A stretch of 64,000 nucleotides of DNA from Eoetvoesia sp035555955 (lineage in GTDB: Bacteria > Pseudomonadota > Gammaproteobacteria > Burkholderiales > Burkholderiaceae_B), in assembly GCF_035555955.1 (NCBI RefSeq), contig NZ_DATMGA010000021.1:50267-114266 (forward strand). The letters run 5' to 3'. This document shows, piece by piece, positions 33,096-41,432 of the stretch. Within the stretch, counting starts at the first letter, position 1. Each line of letters starts with the position of its first letter. Both the position numbers and the translations under genes were made by a program. The notes under the pieces were generated by a model. The model did no database searches. It was not told the DNA's origin and was given only the letters and a program-made list of their open reading frames with translations.

Positions 33096-34652
33096 ATGGC
33101 AAACACAACGCAATTTCATGCCGGCACCCCCATCAAGATCGCCATCGTCGCCATGGGAGGCCAAGGCGGCGGCGTCCTGGCAGACTGGGTCGTCGACCTG
33201 GCAGAGAACGCCGGCTGGTGGGCCCAGACCACGTCGGTGCCGGGCGTGGCGCAACGCACCGGCGCCACGGTCTACTACGTCGAGCTCATGCCCGGCGCGG
33301 CCGTGCAGGCCGCCGGCCGCGCGCCGGCCCTGGCCATGATGCCCACGCCGGGCGACGTCGACCTGGTGGTCGCCGCCGAACTCATGGAAGCGGGGCGCGC
33401 CATCCAGCGCGGCTTCGTCACCCCCGACCGCAGCATCCTCATCGCCTCCTCGCACCGCGCGTATTCGGTCAACGAAAAAGCGGCGCCCGGCAACGGCATC
33501 GGCGATTCGAACAAAATCATCGAAGTCGGCAACCAGGCCTCCAAACGCTTCATCTGCACCAACCTGCAGGCCCTGGCCGACCAGGCGGGCAGCGTCATCA
33601 GCGCCAGCCTGTTCGGCGCTATCGCCGGCAGCGGCGCCTTGCCTTTCGCCCGCGAAGAATACGAAGAAACCATACGCCGTGCCGGCCTGGGCGTGAACGC
33701 CAGCCTCAAGGCCTTCGACCTCGGGCTGCAGGCGGCCGCCAATGCGCCCGCCACCGCCGACAAGGTCGCCCGCAACGAACCCGTCATCGAGATTCCCGAA
33801 AAGGCCTCGCACCCCAAAGTGCAGGCCCTGCTCGACGACATCAAGCAGAACTTCCCCGCGCCGGCGCAGCCCATGCTCGTGGCCGGCCTGCGCCGCACGC
33901 TCGACTTCCAGGATCTGCGCTACGCCAAGGAATACCTGGAGCACATGCGTACCATCCACACGCTGGACAGCCAGTTCGGCGGCGCGGCCAAGTCGTGGGC
34001 GCTGACCACGGCGGCGGCCCGCTACGTGGCCGTGGCCATGGCCTACGACGACGTCATCCGGGTGGCCGACCTCAAAACCCGCGGCACGCGCTTCGAGCGC
34101 GTGCGCAACGAGGTTCTGGCCAAGCCCGAGCAACTGGTCTACACCACCGAATACATGCACCCCCAGGTCGCGGAAATCTGCGGTCTCATGCCCGCCGGCC
34201 TGGGCCGCTGGATGCAAGACTCCAAGCCCGTCAGCAACTTCATCAACGTGTTCTGTCGCAAGGGGCGCTTCCTGCAAAGCGGCACGCTGTCGGGCTTCCT
34301 GATGCTGTACGGGCTGGGCGGTATGCGGCGCTTCCGGCGCGGCACGCTACGGCACCAGGTCGAGGCCAAGAGCCTTGCGCAATGGCTGAAGCTGATTGGC
34401 GATACGGTGCGCCAGGACTACGACCTGGCCGTCGAAATCGTGAACTGCCGCCGCCTGGTCAAGGGCTACAGCGACACGCACGAACGCGGCGAAAGCAAAT
34501 ACCAGCGCCTGCTGCGCGAAGCGGCCAAGCTGCCCGGCCAGGCCAATGCGGCAACCCGCCTGAGGCTGCTGCGCGACGCCGCCCTGGCCGATCCGCAAGG
34601 CAAGCAGCTGGACACCATGCTCAAGCAAACCAGCCAGCCGGCCGCATCCTGA
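33096..34652 (+). CDS. iorB: Indolepyruvate oxidoreductase beta subunit with long C-terminal domain (IorB)
   Basis: The protein has 518 residues. Residues about 8-195 are the gamma-type oxidoreductase domain (IAIVAMGGQGGGVLADWVVDLAENAGWWAQTTSVPGVAQRTGATVYYVEL-like order, with GDVDLVVAAELMEAGRAI). The remaining 320 residues are mostly helical (YLEHMRTIHTLDSQFGGAAKSWALTTAAARYVAVAMAYDDVIRVADLKTR) and match the domain found at the end of single-chain aerobic indolepyruvate oxidoreductases (DUF6537 type). It pairs with iorA. Typical short IorB proteins have about 200 residues, so this is the extended form seen in aerobic proteobacteria. Confidence 0.85.
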   Translation: MANTTQFHAGTPIKIAIVAMGGQGGGVLADWVVDLAENAGWWAQTTSVPGVAQRTGATVYYVELMPGAAVQAAGRAPALAMMPTPGDVDLVVAAELMEAGRAIQRGFVTPDRSILIASSHRAYSVNEKAAPGNGIGDSNKIIEVGNQASKRFICTNLQALADQAGSVISASLFGAIAGSGALPFAREEYEETIRRAGLGVNASLKAFDLGLQAAANAPATADKVARNEPVIEIPEKASHPKVQALLDDIKQNFPAPAQPMLVAGLRRTLDFQDLRYAKEYLEHMRTIHTLDSQFGGAAKSWALTTAAARYVAVAMAYDDVIRVADLKTRGTRFERVRNEVLAKPEQLVYTTEYMHPQVAEICGLMPAGLGRWMQDSKPVSNFINVFCRKGRFLQSGTLSGFLMLYGLGGMRRFRRGTLRHQVEAKSLAQWLKLIGDTVRQDYDLAVEIVNCRRLVKGYSDTHERGESKYQRLLREAAKLPGQANAATRLRLLRDAALADPQGKQLDTMLKQTSQPAAS

Positions 34653-34694
34653 CCCCCACACCACTACCGCGGCGACATTCAGTTTAGGCACACC

Positions 34695-36017
34695 ATGAAC
34701 TATCGCAACAACCCGCAAGCCGTCCAGGCGTTGATCCGCCCCACGGAAGTCCACAAAGACATCTTCGTCGACGACGAAATCTTCGAACTCGAAATGGAGC
34801 ATTTGTTCGCCAACACCTGGGTCTACGTGGGCCACGGCAGCCAAATCCCCAACCCGGGCGACTTCTATACCACCACCGTGGGCGACCAGCCCGTCATCAT
34901 GGTGCGGGACGCCGACAACACCGTCAAGGTCCTGCACAACCGCTGCCCCCACAAGGGGGTCGAGGTCGCCCCCGAAGGCTGCGGCAACACCGGCAAGTTC
35001 TTCCGCTGTCCCTACCACGCCTGGACATTCCGGCTCAACGGCAGCCTGCTGGCCCTGCCCCTGAAACGCGGCTACGACCCCGAAGTATTCAACGAATGCG
35101 AAGCCAGCCATGGCATGGCCGCCGTCGAGAACGTGCGCGACTACCATGACTTCATTTTTTGCCGGCTGAACCCCGAAGGGCAAGGCTTCGAGGAGTTCTT
35201 CGGCGAATCGCTCACCACCATCGACAACATGATCGCCCGCTCGCCCCAGGGCAAGCTGGAAATCGCCGGCAAGCCGCTGCGCTACATGCACGACTGCAAC
35301 TGGAAAATGCTGGTGGACAATCAAACCGACACCTGCCACCCCATGGTCGCGCACGAATCGTCGGCCGGTACCGCCGTTCATGTATGGGAAGAGTCGGGCA
35401 AAGTAGGCCCCACTCCCATGGCCGTGGAACAGTTCGCGCCCTTCATCTCGTCGTACGATTTCTTCGAGGGCATGGGCATTCGCGTCTGGGAAAACGGCCA
35501 CGGCCACACGGGCGTCAACAACTCCATCCACGCCGCCTACTCGCCCATTCCCGGCTACATGGAAGCCATGCATGCCGCCTACGGCGAAGAGCGCACCAAG
35601 GAGATCCTGGGCGACGTGCGCCACAACACCACGTACTGGCCCAACATCATGGTCAAGGGGCCCATCCAGACCCTGCGCATCTTCAAGCCGCTTGCGGCCA
35701 ACAAGACGCTGGTCGAATCCTGGGCCTTCAAGCTGGTGGGCGCGCCGGACAAGCTCCTGGAGCGCACGCTTATGTACAACCGGCTCATCAATTCGCCAAC
35801 CTCCATCGTCGGCCACGACGACCTCGAAGTCTACGAGCGTGCCCAGGTGGGCTTGGCGTCCAGGGGCCGGGAATGGGTCAATGTAGCCCGGCTCTACGAC
35901 CCCACTGAAAGCCAACGTAAAAACGAAGCCACCAACGGCACGACCGAATGGCAAATGCGCAATCAATACCAGGCCTGGGCCCGTTACATGACAGCATCGA
36001 TGACGGAGGCCGTATGA
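34695..36017 (+). CDS. Aromatic-ring-hydroxylating dioxygenase, large subunit (Rieske)
   Basis: The protein has 440 residues. The Rieske cluster ligands are C84, H86, C105 and H108 (CPHKG, CPYHAW). The mononuclear iron motif Dx3Dx2Hx4H is exact at D208, D212, H215 and H220 (DNQTDTCHPMVAH). Such enzymes add both atoms of O2 to an aromatic C=C or hydroxylate a ring. It overlaps the small-subunit gene by 4 bp. In the proposed pathway it would attack C2-C3 of indole-3-acetate. No ferredoxin or ferredoxin reductase gene is adjacent, so electrons must come from elsewhere. Anthranilate, salicylate or benzoate-type substrates cannot be excluded from sequence alone. Confidence 0.92.
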   Translation: MNYRNNPQAVQALIRPTEVHKDIFVDDEIFELEMEHLFANTWVYVGHGSQIPNPGDFYTTTVGDQPVIMVRDADNTVKVLHNRCPHKGVEVAPEGCGNTGKFFRCPYHAWTFRLNGSLLALPLKRGYDPEVFNECEASHGMAAVENVRDYHDFIFCRLNPEGQGFEEFFGESLTTIDNMIARSPQGKLEIAGKPLRYMHDCNWKMLVDNQTDTCHPMVAHESSAGTAVHVWEESGKVGPTPMAVEQFAPFISSYDFFEGMGIRVWENGHGHTGVNNSIHAAYSPIPGYMEAMHAAYGEERTKEILGDVRHNTTYWPNIMVKGPIQTLRIFKPLAANKTLVESWAFKLVGAPDKLLERTLMYNRLINSPTSIVGHDDLEVYERAQVGLASRGREWVNVARLYDPTESQRKNEATNGTTEWQMRNQYQAWARYMTASMTEAV

Positions 36018-36508
36018 ACACCTTCAACGATCAACAACTCCACGATTTCATCTACGCCGAAGCGCGGCTCCTGGACGAGCAGAAGTTCGAGCAATGGCTG
36101 GCGCTGTTCACCGACGACGCCCACTACTGGATGCCCCTTACCCAAGGCCAGACCGACCCGCTGCTGGAAGGCTCGCTGATGTACGAGGACATGCTGCTGC
36201 TCAAGGTGCGCGTCGAACGCCTGGCGGGGGTTCGCACCTATTCGCAGCAACCGCCCAGCCGCAGCCACCACTTGCTGGCGCGCCCCGAAATCGAAACCTC
36301 CCACCCCGGGCACCAGCCCGAACAAGGCAAGTACGTCGTGCGCACGGCGTTCCATTACGTCGAAACCCGCATGGAGCAGCAATGGCTTTATGCCGGATGG
36401 GCCACGCACGAGCTGGTCACGGTGGACGGCGCCTTGCGCATCCATCAAAAGCGGGTCGACATCGTAAACAGCGACGCCGCATTGCACGGCATTCAACTCT
36501 TCATGTAA
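36014..36508 (+). CDS. Aromatic-ring-hydroxylating dioxygenase, small subunit
   Basis: The 164-residue protein has the NTF2-like fold of dioxygenase beta subunits: LHDFIYAEARLLDEQKFEQWLALFTDDAHYWMPL at 8-42, then EGSLMYEDMLLLKVRVERL and the terminal ALRIHQKRVDIVNSDAALHGIQLFM. It stabilises the hexamer. Its ATG lies inside the end of the large-subunit gene (ATGA overlap), giving translational coupling. The CoA ligase follows 10 bp later. Confidence 0.92.
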   Translation: MNTFNDQQLHDFIYAEARLLDEQKFEQWLALFTDDAHYWMPLTQGQTDPLLEGSLMYEDMLLLKVRVERLAGVRTYSQQPPSRSHHLLARPEIETSHPGHQPEQGKYVVRTAFHYVETRMEQQWLYAGWATHELVTVDGALRIHQKRVDIVNSDAALHGIQLFM

Positions 36509-36518
36509 GGGGCAGACT

Positions 36519-38153
36519 TTGTCCACCACGGTATATCAGGCTTTTTCCAGTTCCGCCCGGCAGTGGCCGGATCAACCCTTCCTACACATCGTTCCTGAAA
36601 CCGCGCAGATCTATCAAATTCCATCGGGCGACTACAGCTATTCGCAAACCGTGGCCAGCATCGAATCCCTGAAAGCCGCCTATCAGGCCGCGGGCTACGG
36701 CCACGGCCACCGGGCCGGCCTGCTCATGGAAAACCGGCCCGCCTTCTTCCTGCACTGGTTCGCCCTTAACGCACTGGGCGTTTCGGTGGTGCCCATCAAC
36801 GCCGACCTGCGTTCGGCCGAGCTGGAATACCTGATCGGCCACTCGGAAATCAGCATCGCCATCGCCCTGCCCAGCCACCACGCGGTGCTGCGCGCCGCGG
36901 CGGACGCTGTCGGCAGCCCCCTGGCCGTCATCGGCCCCGACGACGCGCCGGCCCCCGCGACCACCCCCGCGCCGCTGGCGGGCAAGCCCATCGACAGCGC
37001 CACCGAATGCGCGCTGCTGTATACATCGGGCACCACGGGGCGCCCCAAGGGCTGCATCCTGTCCAACGAATATTTCCTGCACGCCGGCAACTGGTATGCG
37101 GGCATCGGCGGCCTGGCCACGCTGCGGCCGGGCGTCGAACGCATGCTCACACCTCTGCCCCTGGTACACATGAACGCCATGGCCTGCTCCACCATGGGCA
37201 TGGTCGTCACCGGCGGCTGCCTGATTCCGCTGGACCGCTTCCACCCCAGAAGCTGGTGGGACACGGTGCGCGAATCGCGCGCCACCGTCGTGCATTACCT
37301 GGGCGTCATGCCGGCCATTCTCATGAAGGCCGAACCCAGCACACAGGACACCAGTCACGATGTGCGCTTCGGCTTCGGCGCCGGCATCGACCGCAGCCTG
37401 CACGCACCGTTCGAAGAGCGTTTCGGCTTCCCCCTGCTCGAAGCCTGGGCCATGACCGAAACCGGCTCGGGCGCCGTGGTCATCGCCAATCACGAACCGC
37501 GCTTCATCGGCACCAGTTGCTTCGGCAAAGAGCGGGACGACGTGCTGGTCAAGCTCATCGACGACGCCGGCGAACCCGTTGGGGCCGCCGGTGAACAGGG
37601 CGAACTGCTGGTCAAACATGCCGGCGACAATCCGCGCTTCGGCTTCTTCTCGGGCTATCTCAAGGACGAGGCCGCCACGCAGGAAGCCTGGGAGGGCGGC
37701 TGGTTCCATACCGGCGACATCGTCGTGCGCAACGAACAAGGTTATCTGCAATTCGTCGACCGCAAAAAGAACGTCATCCGCCGCAGCGGCGAAAACATCG
37801 CCGCGGTGGAAGTCGAAAGCGTGCTGCTGCAGCACCCGGCCGTCAAGGCGGCGGCGGTCGCCGCCGTGCCGGACGCCATACGCGGCGACGAAGTCCTGGC
37901 CTGCATCGTCTGCGCCACGCCGCCCGATGCCGCCGGCATGCCCGACCTGGCGCAGGACATCGTCAAATGGAGCCTGTCGCGCCTGTCGTACTACAAGGCG
38001 CCGGGCTACGTGGCTTTCGTCGACGCCCTGCCGCTTACCGCCACCAACAAGATCCAGCGCGGCGAGCTCAAAACCAAGGCGCCCACCCTGGTGGGCACGC
38101 CCGAATGCATCGATACCCGCGCCATGAAAACCCGCCAGGAAGTGGGCTCATGA
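36519..38153 (+). CDS. ATP-dependent acyl-CoA ligase (AMP-binding)
   Basis: The protein has 544 residues from a TTG at 36519 behind AGGGG. ANL-superfamily motifs: the ATP loop YTSGTTGRPKGC near 170, AWAMTETGSGAV near 310, the GWFHTGDIV aspartate near 400, the hinge region FVDRKKNVIRRSGENIAAVEVES near 412-435, and the catalytic lysine near NKIQRGELK about 510. It should convert a carboxylic acid to its CoA thioester through an acyl-adenylate. Here I propose dioxindole-3-acetate or a related ring-oxidised indole acid. It overlaps the thiolase-like gene by 4 bp. The closest recalled class is the CaiC-like ligases. Confidence 0.9.
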   Translation: MSTTVYQAFSSSARQWPDQPFLHIVPETAQIYQIPSGDYSYSQTVASIESLKAAYQAAGYGHGHRAGLLMENRPAFFLHWFALNALGVSVVPINADLRSAELEYLIGHSEISIAIALPSHHAVLRAAADAVGSPLAVIGPDDAPAPATTPAPLAGKPIDSATECALLYTSGTTGRPKGCILSNEYFLHAGNWYAGIGGLATLRPGVERMLTPLPLVHMNAMACSTMGMVVTGGCLIPLDRFHPRSWWDTVRESRATVVHYLGVMPAILMKAEPSTQDTSHDVRFGFGAGIDRSLHAPFEERFGFPLLEAWAMTETGSGAVVIANHEPRFIGTSCFGKERDDVLVKLIDDAGEPVGAAGEQGELLVKHAGDNPRFGFFSGYLKDEAATQEAWEGGWFHTGDIVVRNEQGYLQFVDRKKNVIRRSGENIAAVEVESVLLQHPAVKAAAVAAVPDAIRGDEVLACIVCATPPDAAGMPDLAQDIVKWSLSRLSYYKAPGYVAFVDALPLTATNKIQRGELKTKAPTLVGTPECIDTRAMKTRQEVGS

Positions 38154-39325
38154 CGCGGCGCCGGGCCAGCTATGAAGGCGTCGTGGCCACCGTTCCGGTT
38201 ACCGTTCCCTATGTGCGCTACTCCATCCACAGCGCGCACTGGTGGCTGGGCAAGGCGCTGCGCGCCCTGATCGACGGATCCGGCCTGCGGAAGCACGATA
38301 TCGACGGCATGTGCGTTTCCAGCTTTACGCTGGTGCCGGACACCGCCGTGGGGCTCACCCAGCACCTGGACATGGCGCCGCGCTGGCTCGACCATATTCC
38401 CATGGGCGGCGCCAGCGGCGTCGTGGCGCTGCGCCGGGCCACCCGGGCCGTGCAGGCCGGCGACGCCGACGTCGTGGCCTGCCTGTCGGGCGACACCAAC
38501 CACGTCGACTCGTTCCGCCAGACCATCAGCCAGTTCTCGCGCTTTGCGCAAGACGCCGTGTATCCCTACGGCGCGGGCGGGCCCAACGCCAGCTTCGCCC
38601 TGCTGACGCACAACTACATGCGCATGACGGGCGCCACGCGCGAAGACTTCGGCAAATTGTGCGTGGCCCAGCGCGACAACGCCCTGCGCCACCCCAATGC
38701 GCTGATGAAAAAGCCGCTGACCCTGCAGCAGTACATGGACGCCAAGCTCATCACCGATCCCATTCATCTGTTCGACTGCGTCATGCCCTGCGCGGGCGCC
38801 GACGCCTTTCTCGTGATGCGCGAAGAAAAAGCCGTCGCGCTCGGCCTGCCCTTCGTGCGCATCCTGTCGACCATAGAACGCCACAACGCCTGGGCCGACG
38901 ACCCCATCCAGTATCGCGGCGGCTGGTCCATGGACAAAGACGATCTCTACGAACAGGCCCAAATCGGCCCCGGCGACATCGACTTCATGCAGGCCTACGA
39001 CGACTACCCCGTCATCAACTTCCTGCAGATGGAAGACCTGGGCCTGTGCGAAAAAGGCGGGGCGCCGCAGTTCGTGCGCGACAACACATTCACCGTGGAT
39101 GGCACGATGCCCTTCAACACCAATGGCGGCCAGCTTTCAGGAGGTCAGGCGGGCGCCGCCGGCGGCTACCTGGGCATGGTCGAAGCCCTGCGCCAGCTTA
39201 CCGGCACCGCCGGCGGCACCCAGGTCAAGGACGCCGCCATCGGCCTGGTCAGCGGCTTCGGCCTCATCAACTACGATCGCGGCATATGCACCGCCGCGGC
39301 GCTTCTGGCGCGAGGTGCGGCATGA
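38150..39325 (+). CDS. Thiolase-like (SCP2/Ltp2-type) protein lacking the catalytic cysteine, probable retro-aldolase
   Basis: The protein has 391 residues with the thiolase double fold. In real thiolases the nucleophile lies in a CASG-like turn; here the turn is GGASG with glycine at position 87. The region that normally reads HD reads Y283-D-D-Y286. The NxxGG loop is kept (NTNGGQLSGG). The changes resemble Ltp2-type lipid-transfer thiolases, which with a DUF35 partner perform retro-aldol cleavage of tertiary beta-hydroxyacyl-CoAs in steroid side-chain breakdown. The next gene encodes a DUF35 domain and overlaps by 4 bp, strengthening this reading. The proposed reaction releases acetyl-CoA from dioxindole-3-acetyl-CoA. 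Confidence 0.8.
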   Translation: MTRRRASYEGVVATVPVTVPYVRYSIHSAHWWLGKALRALIDGSGLRKHDIDGMCVSSFTLVPDTAVGLTQHLDMAPRWLDHIPMGGASGVVALRRATRAVQAGDADVVACLSGDTNHVDSFRQTISQFSRFAQDAVYPYGAGGPNASFALLTHNYMRMTGATREDFGKLCVAQRDNALRHPNALMKKPLTLQQYMDAKLITDPIHLFDCVMPCAGADAFLVMREEKAVALGLPFVRILSTIERHNAWADDPIQYRGGWSMDKDDLYEQAQIGPGDIDFMQAYDDYPVINFLQMEDLGLCEKGGAPQFVRDNTFTVDGTMPFNTNGGQLSGGQAGAAGGYLGMVEALRQLTGTAGGTQVKDAAIGLVSGFGLINYDRGICTAAALLARGAA

Positions 39326-40569
39326 CCCAGCCCCTGTCCAAACCACCCCGCAAGAACCCCGTCGCCCGCACGCGCCAGCCCACGCTGCCGCCGGCTTCGC
39401 GCAGCCGCCGCACCCTGGGCCTTACCGCCTCGGCCGCGGCGGGCAGGTTCGACCTGCAGGTCTGCCAGGAATGCCGGGCGGTTCAGTACCCGCCGCGCGA
39501 AGTCTGCCACCGCTGCCTTTCCGACCAACTGCTCTGGCAGGCTGTCGCCCCGCGCGGCACGCTGCTGGCATCGACCACCCTGCATCACAGCAACGACCTG
39601 TTCTTCAGGGAAAGGCTGCCCTGGCGCATCGGCACGGTGCAGCTCGAATCGGGCCCGCGCGCCATCGCCCACGTCCACGGCGACTGCGAAGACGGCAAGC
39701 CCGTCAAGCTGGCCCTCAAACTGGATCGCAGCGGCCAGGCCGTCATGATTGCGCTACCCGAAAAGGCGACTCCCAATATGGAAGACGACAAAGTCCTGCG
39801 CGAGACCTCGTGCGATCCCAAGTTCCGGCGCGCGCTCGTCACCGACGGCAAGTCGGCGGTGGGGCTGGCCGTCATCAAGGCCCTGCTCGATGCCGGCGCC
39901 ACCACGGTATTCGCGGGCGACCCGCACACCTGGAAGAAGAACCGCGCCTTCGACGCCTTGTGCGAAGACCCGCGCGTGCTGCCGCAGGCCCTGGACATCA
40001 CCGACACCGACTCGGTCGAACGCCTTTCGCGCTCCATCGGCGGCAAAGTGGAAATCCTGGTCAACACCGCCGACTACGCGCGCGAAGGCGGCATTTTGCA
40101 CAATCGCGACCTGCTCAAGGCGCAGGATGCATTCAACGTGAATTGCCTGGGCCTGATGCGCCTGGCCCAGCACTTCGGCCCGGCCATGGCGGGGCGCGGC
40201 GCGGACGGCACGGCCAACGCCGTGGCCTGGGTGAACACGCTGTCCATCTACGCCCACCTGAATCTGCCGTCGCGCGGCATGTGGTCGGCTTCGCAGGCCG
40301 CCGCGCTGTCCGCCAGCCAATGCCTGCGCAACGAACTGCGTCCGGCCGGCATCCGCGTCGTCAATGTATTTTCAGGCCCCATCGACTACGAATGGGAGCA
40401 GCTTACGCCTCCCCCGCGCGTCAGCCCTTCAGCCATCGCCAGCGCCATTGTGCGCGCGCTGCGGGACGGCGTCGAGGAAGCCTACGTCGGCGACGTCGCG
40501 CAGGAATTCCTGGCCCGCATGCACGACAACCCCAAGGGGCTGGAGCGCGAACTCGGCACGCAAAGCTGA
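39322..40569 (+). CDS. DUF35 zinc-ribbon/OB-fold protein fused to a degenerate short-chain dehydrogenase domain
   Basis: The protein has 415 residues. Residues about 35-155 are DUF35: a zinc ribbon (C48, C51, C62, C65) then an OB-fold (LLASTTLHHSNDLFFRERLPWRIGTVQL-like strands). Residues about 165-400 are an SDR Rossmann fold (LVTDGKSAVGLAVIKALLDAG, ELRPAGIRVVNVFSGPID), but the glycine motif is altered and the active-site Tyr and Lys are W321 and Q325 (GMWSASQAAA). The SDR half therefore should not catalyse redox chemistry and may be structural. DUF35 proteins bind thiolase-like partners and CoA substrates; the partner is the preceding gene. A 30-residue basic, Pro-rich leader is probably disordered. 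Confidence 0.85.
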   Translation: MTQPLSKPPRKNPVARTRQPTLPPASRSRRTLGLTASAAAGRFDLQVCQECRAVQYPPREVCHRCLSDQLLWQAVAPRGTLLASTTLHHSNDLFFRERLPWRIGTVQLESGPRAIAHVHGDCEDGKPVKLALKLDRSGQAVMIALPEKATPNMEDDKVLRETSCDPKFRRALVTDGKSAVGLAVIKALLDAGATTVFAGDPHTWKKNRAFDALCEDPRVLPQALDITDTDSVERLSRSIGGKVEILVNTADYAREGGILHNRDLLKAQDAFNVNCLGLMRLAQHFGPAMAGRGADGTANAVAWVNTLSIYAHLNLPSRGMWSASQAAALSASQCLRNELRPAGIRVVNVFSGPIDYEWEQLTPPPRVSPSAIASAIVRALRDGVEEAYVGDVAQEFLARMHDNPKGLERELGTQS

Positions 40570-40619
40570 GCCGTCCGGCACGCCTGCGGCCCGATCCCGG
40601 GCCGGCTTTTGGAGCAACA

Positions 40620-41408
40620 ATGAGCACTACCGTATTGAGCCAGTTCATGGCGGAGCTGTTAAGCGGCAAGATCCGGATCGTCGACCTGACCGAAACCCTG
40701 ACGCCCGAATTCCCGACCATCGTCATGCCGCCGGAGTTCGGCCAGGCCTGGCCTTTCCGCATCGAGGAAATCTCGCGCTACGACGAGCGCGGCCCCGCCT
40801 GGTACTGGAACAATTTTTCCATGTCCGAGCACACGGGCACGCACTTCGACGCGCCGGTGCACTGGGTTTCGGGCAAGGATCTGCCCGACAACACCGTCGA
40901 CTCCATTCCCCTGGAGTCCTTCATTGCCGATGCCTGCGTCATCGACTGCTCGGCCGAATCGCGCGAGAACCCCGACTTCCTGCTGACCATCGATTTCGTC
41001 AAGCAGTGGGAAGCCAGGCACGGCACGATTCCCGCCCGCTCGTGGGTGTTCATGCGCACCGACTGGTCGCAGCGCCAAAAGCCCAACGACTACCTGAACA
41101 TGAAAGACGACGGCGCGCACTCGCCCGGCCCCGATGCGCAAGTCGTGCCCTGGCTCATCAAGGAGCGCGACGTGCACGGCTTCGGCACCGAATCGGTCGG
41201 CACCGACGCGGGGCAGGCTCAGCACCTGGATCCCCCCTACCCCTGCCATTACTTCATGCACGGCAACAACCGCTACGGCCTGCAATGCATGACCAACCTG
41301 CATCAATTGCCACCCAAGGGCGCCGTCATTTTCTCGGCGCCCCTGAAGATACGCAGTGGTTCGGGCAGCCCCTTGCGCGTGCTGGCGCTGGTGCCCAACG
41401 CTTCGTAA
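40620..41408 (+). CDS. Cyclase family metal-dependent hydrolase (isatin hydrolase / kynurenine formamidase-like)
   Basis: From the ATG at 40620 (GGAG site) the protein has 262 residues. The metal motif HxGTHxDxPxHW is intact at H71, H75, D77 and H81 (HTGTHFDAPVHW). Other family stretches are IRIVDLTETLTPEFPTI near 18, RSWVFMRTDW near 140 and HGFGTESVGTDAG near 195. PF04199 members hydrolyse cyclic or formyl amides: kynurenine formamidase opens N-formylkynurenine, isatin hydrolase opens isatin to isatinate. Given the neighbouring indole-type genes, isatin opening is my preferred role. An alternative is a cyclic amide from another N-heterocycle. Confidence 0.82.
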   Translation: MSTTVLSQFMAELLSGKIRIVDLTETLTPEFPTIVMPPEFGQAWPFRIEEISRYDERGPAWYWNNFSMSEHTGTHFDAPVHWVSGKDLPDNTVDSIPLESFIADACVIDCSAESRENPDFLLTIDFVKQWEARHGTIPARSWVFMRTDWSQRQKPNDYLNMKDDGAHSPGPDAQVVPWLIKERDVHGFGTESVGTDAGQAQHLDPPYPCHYFMHGNNRYGLQCMTNLHQLPPKGAVIFSAPLKIRSGSGSPLRVLALVPNAS

Positions 41409-41432
41409 CCCCAATCACCCCAGGAGTTCATT

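Noticed and set aside
30818..33106. 762-codon minus-strand frame opposite iorA
   Set aside because: Shadow of the iorA coding sequence; no motifs on this strand.
30680..34652. Reading iorAB as amino-acid fermentation genes
   Set aside because: The surrounding dioxygenases and oxidase genes indicate an aerobic setting, and the linked catabolic genes fit an indole-acid role better, though indolepyruvate remains a possible substrate.
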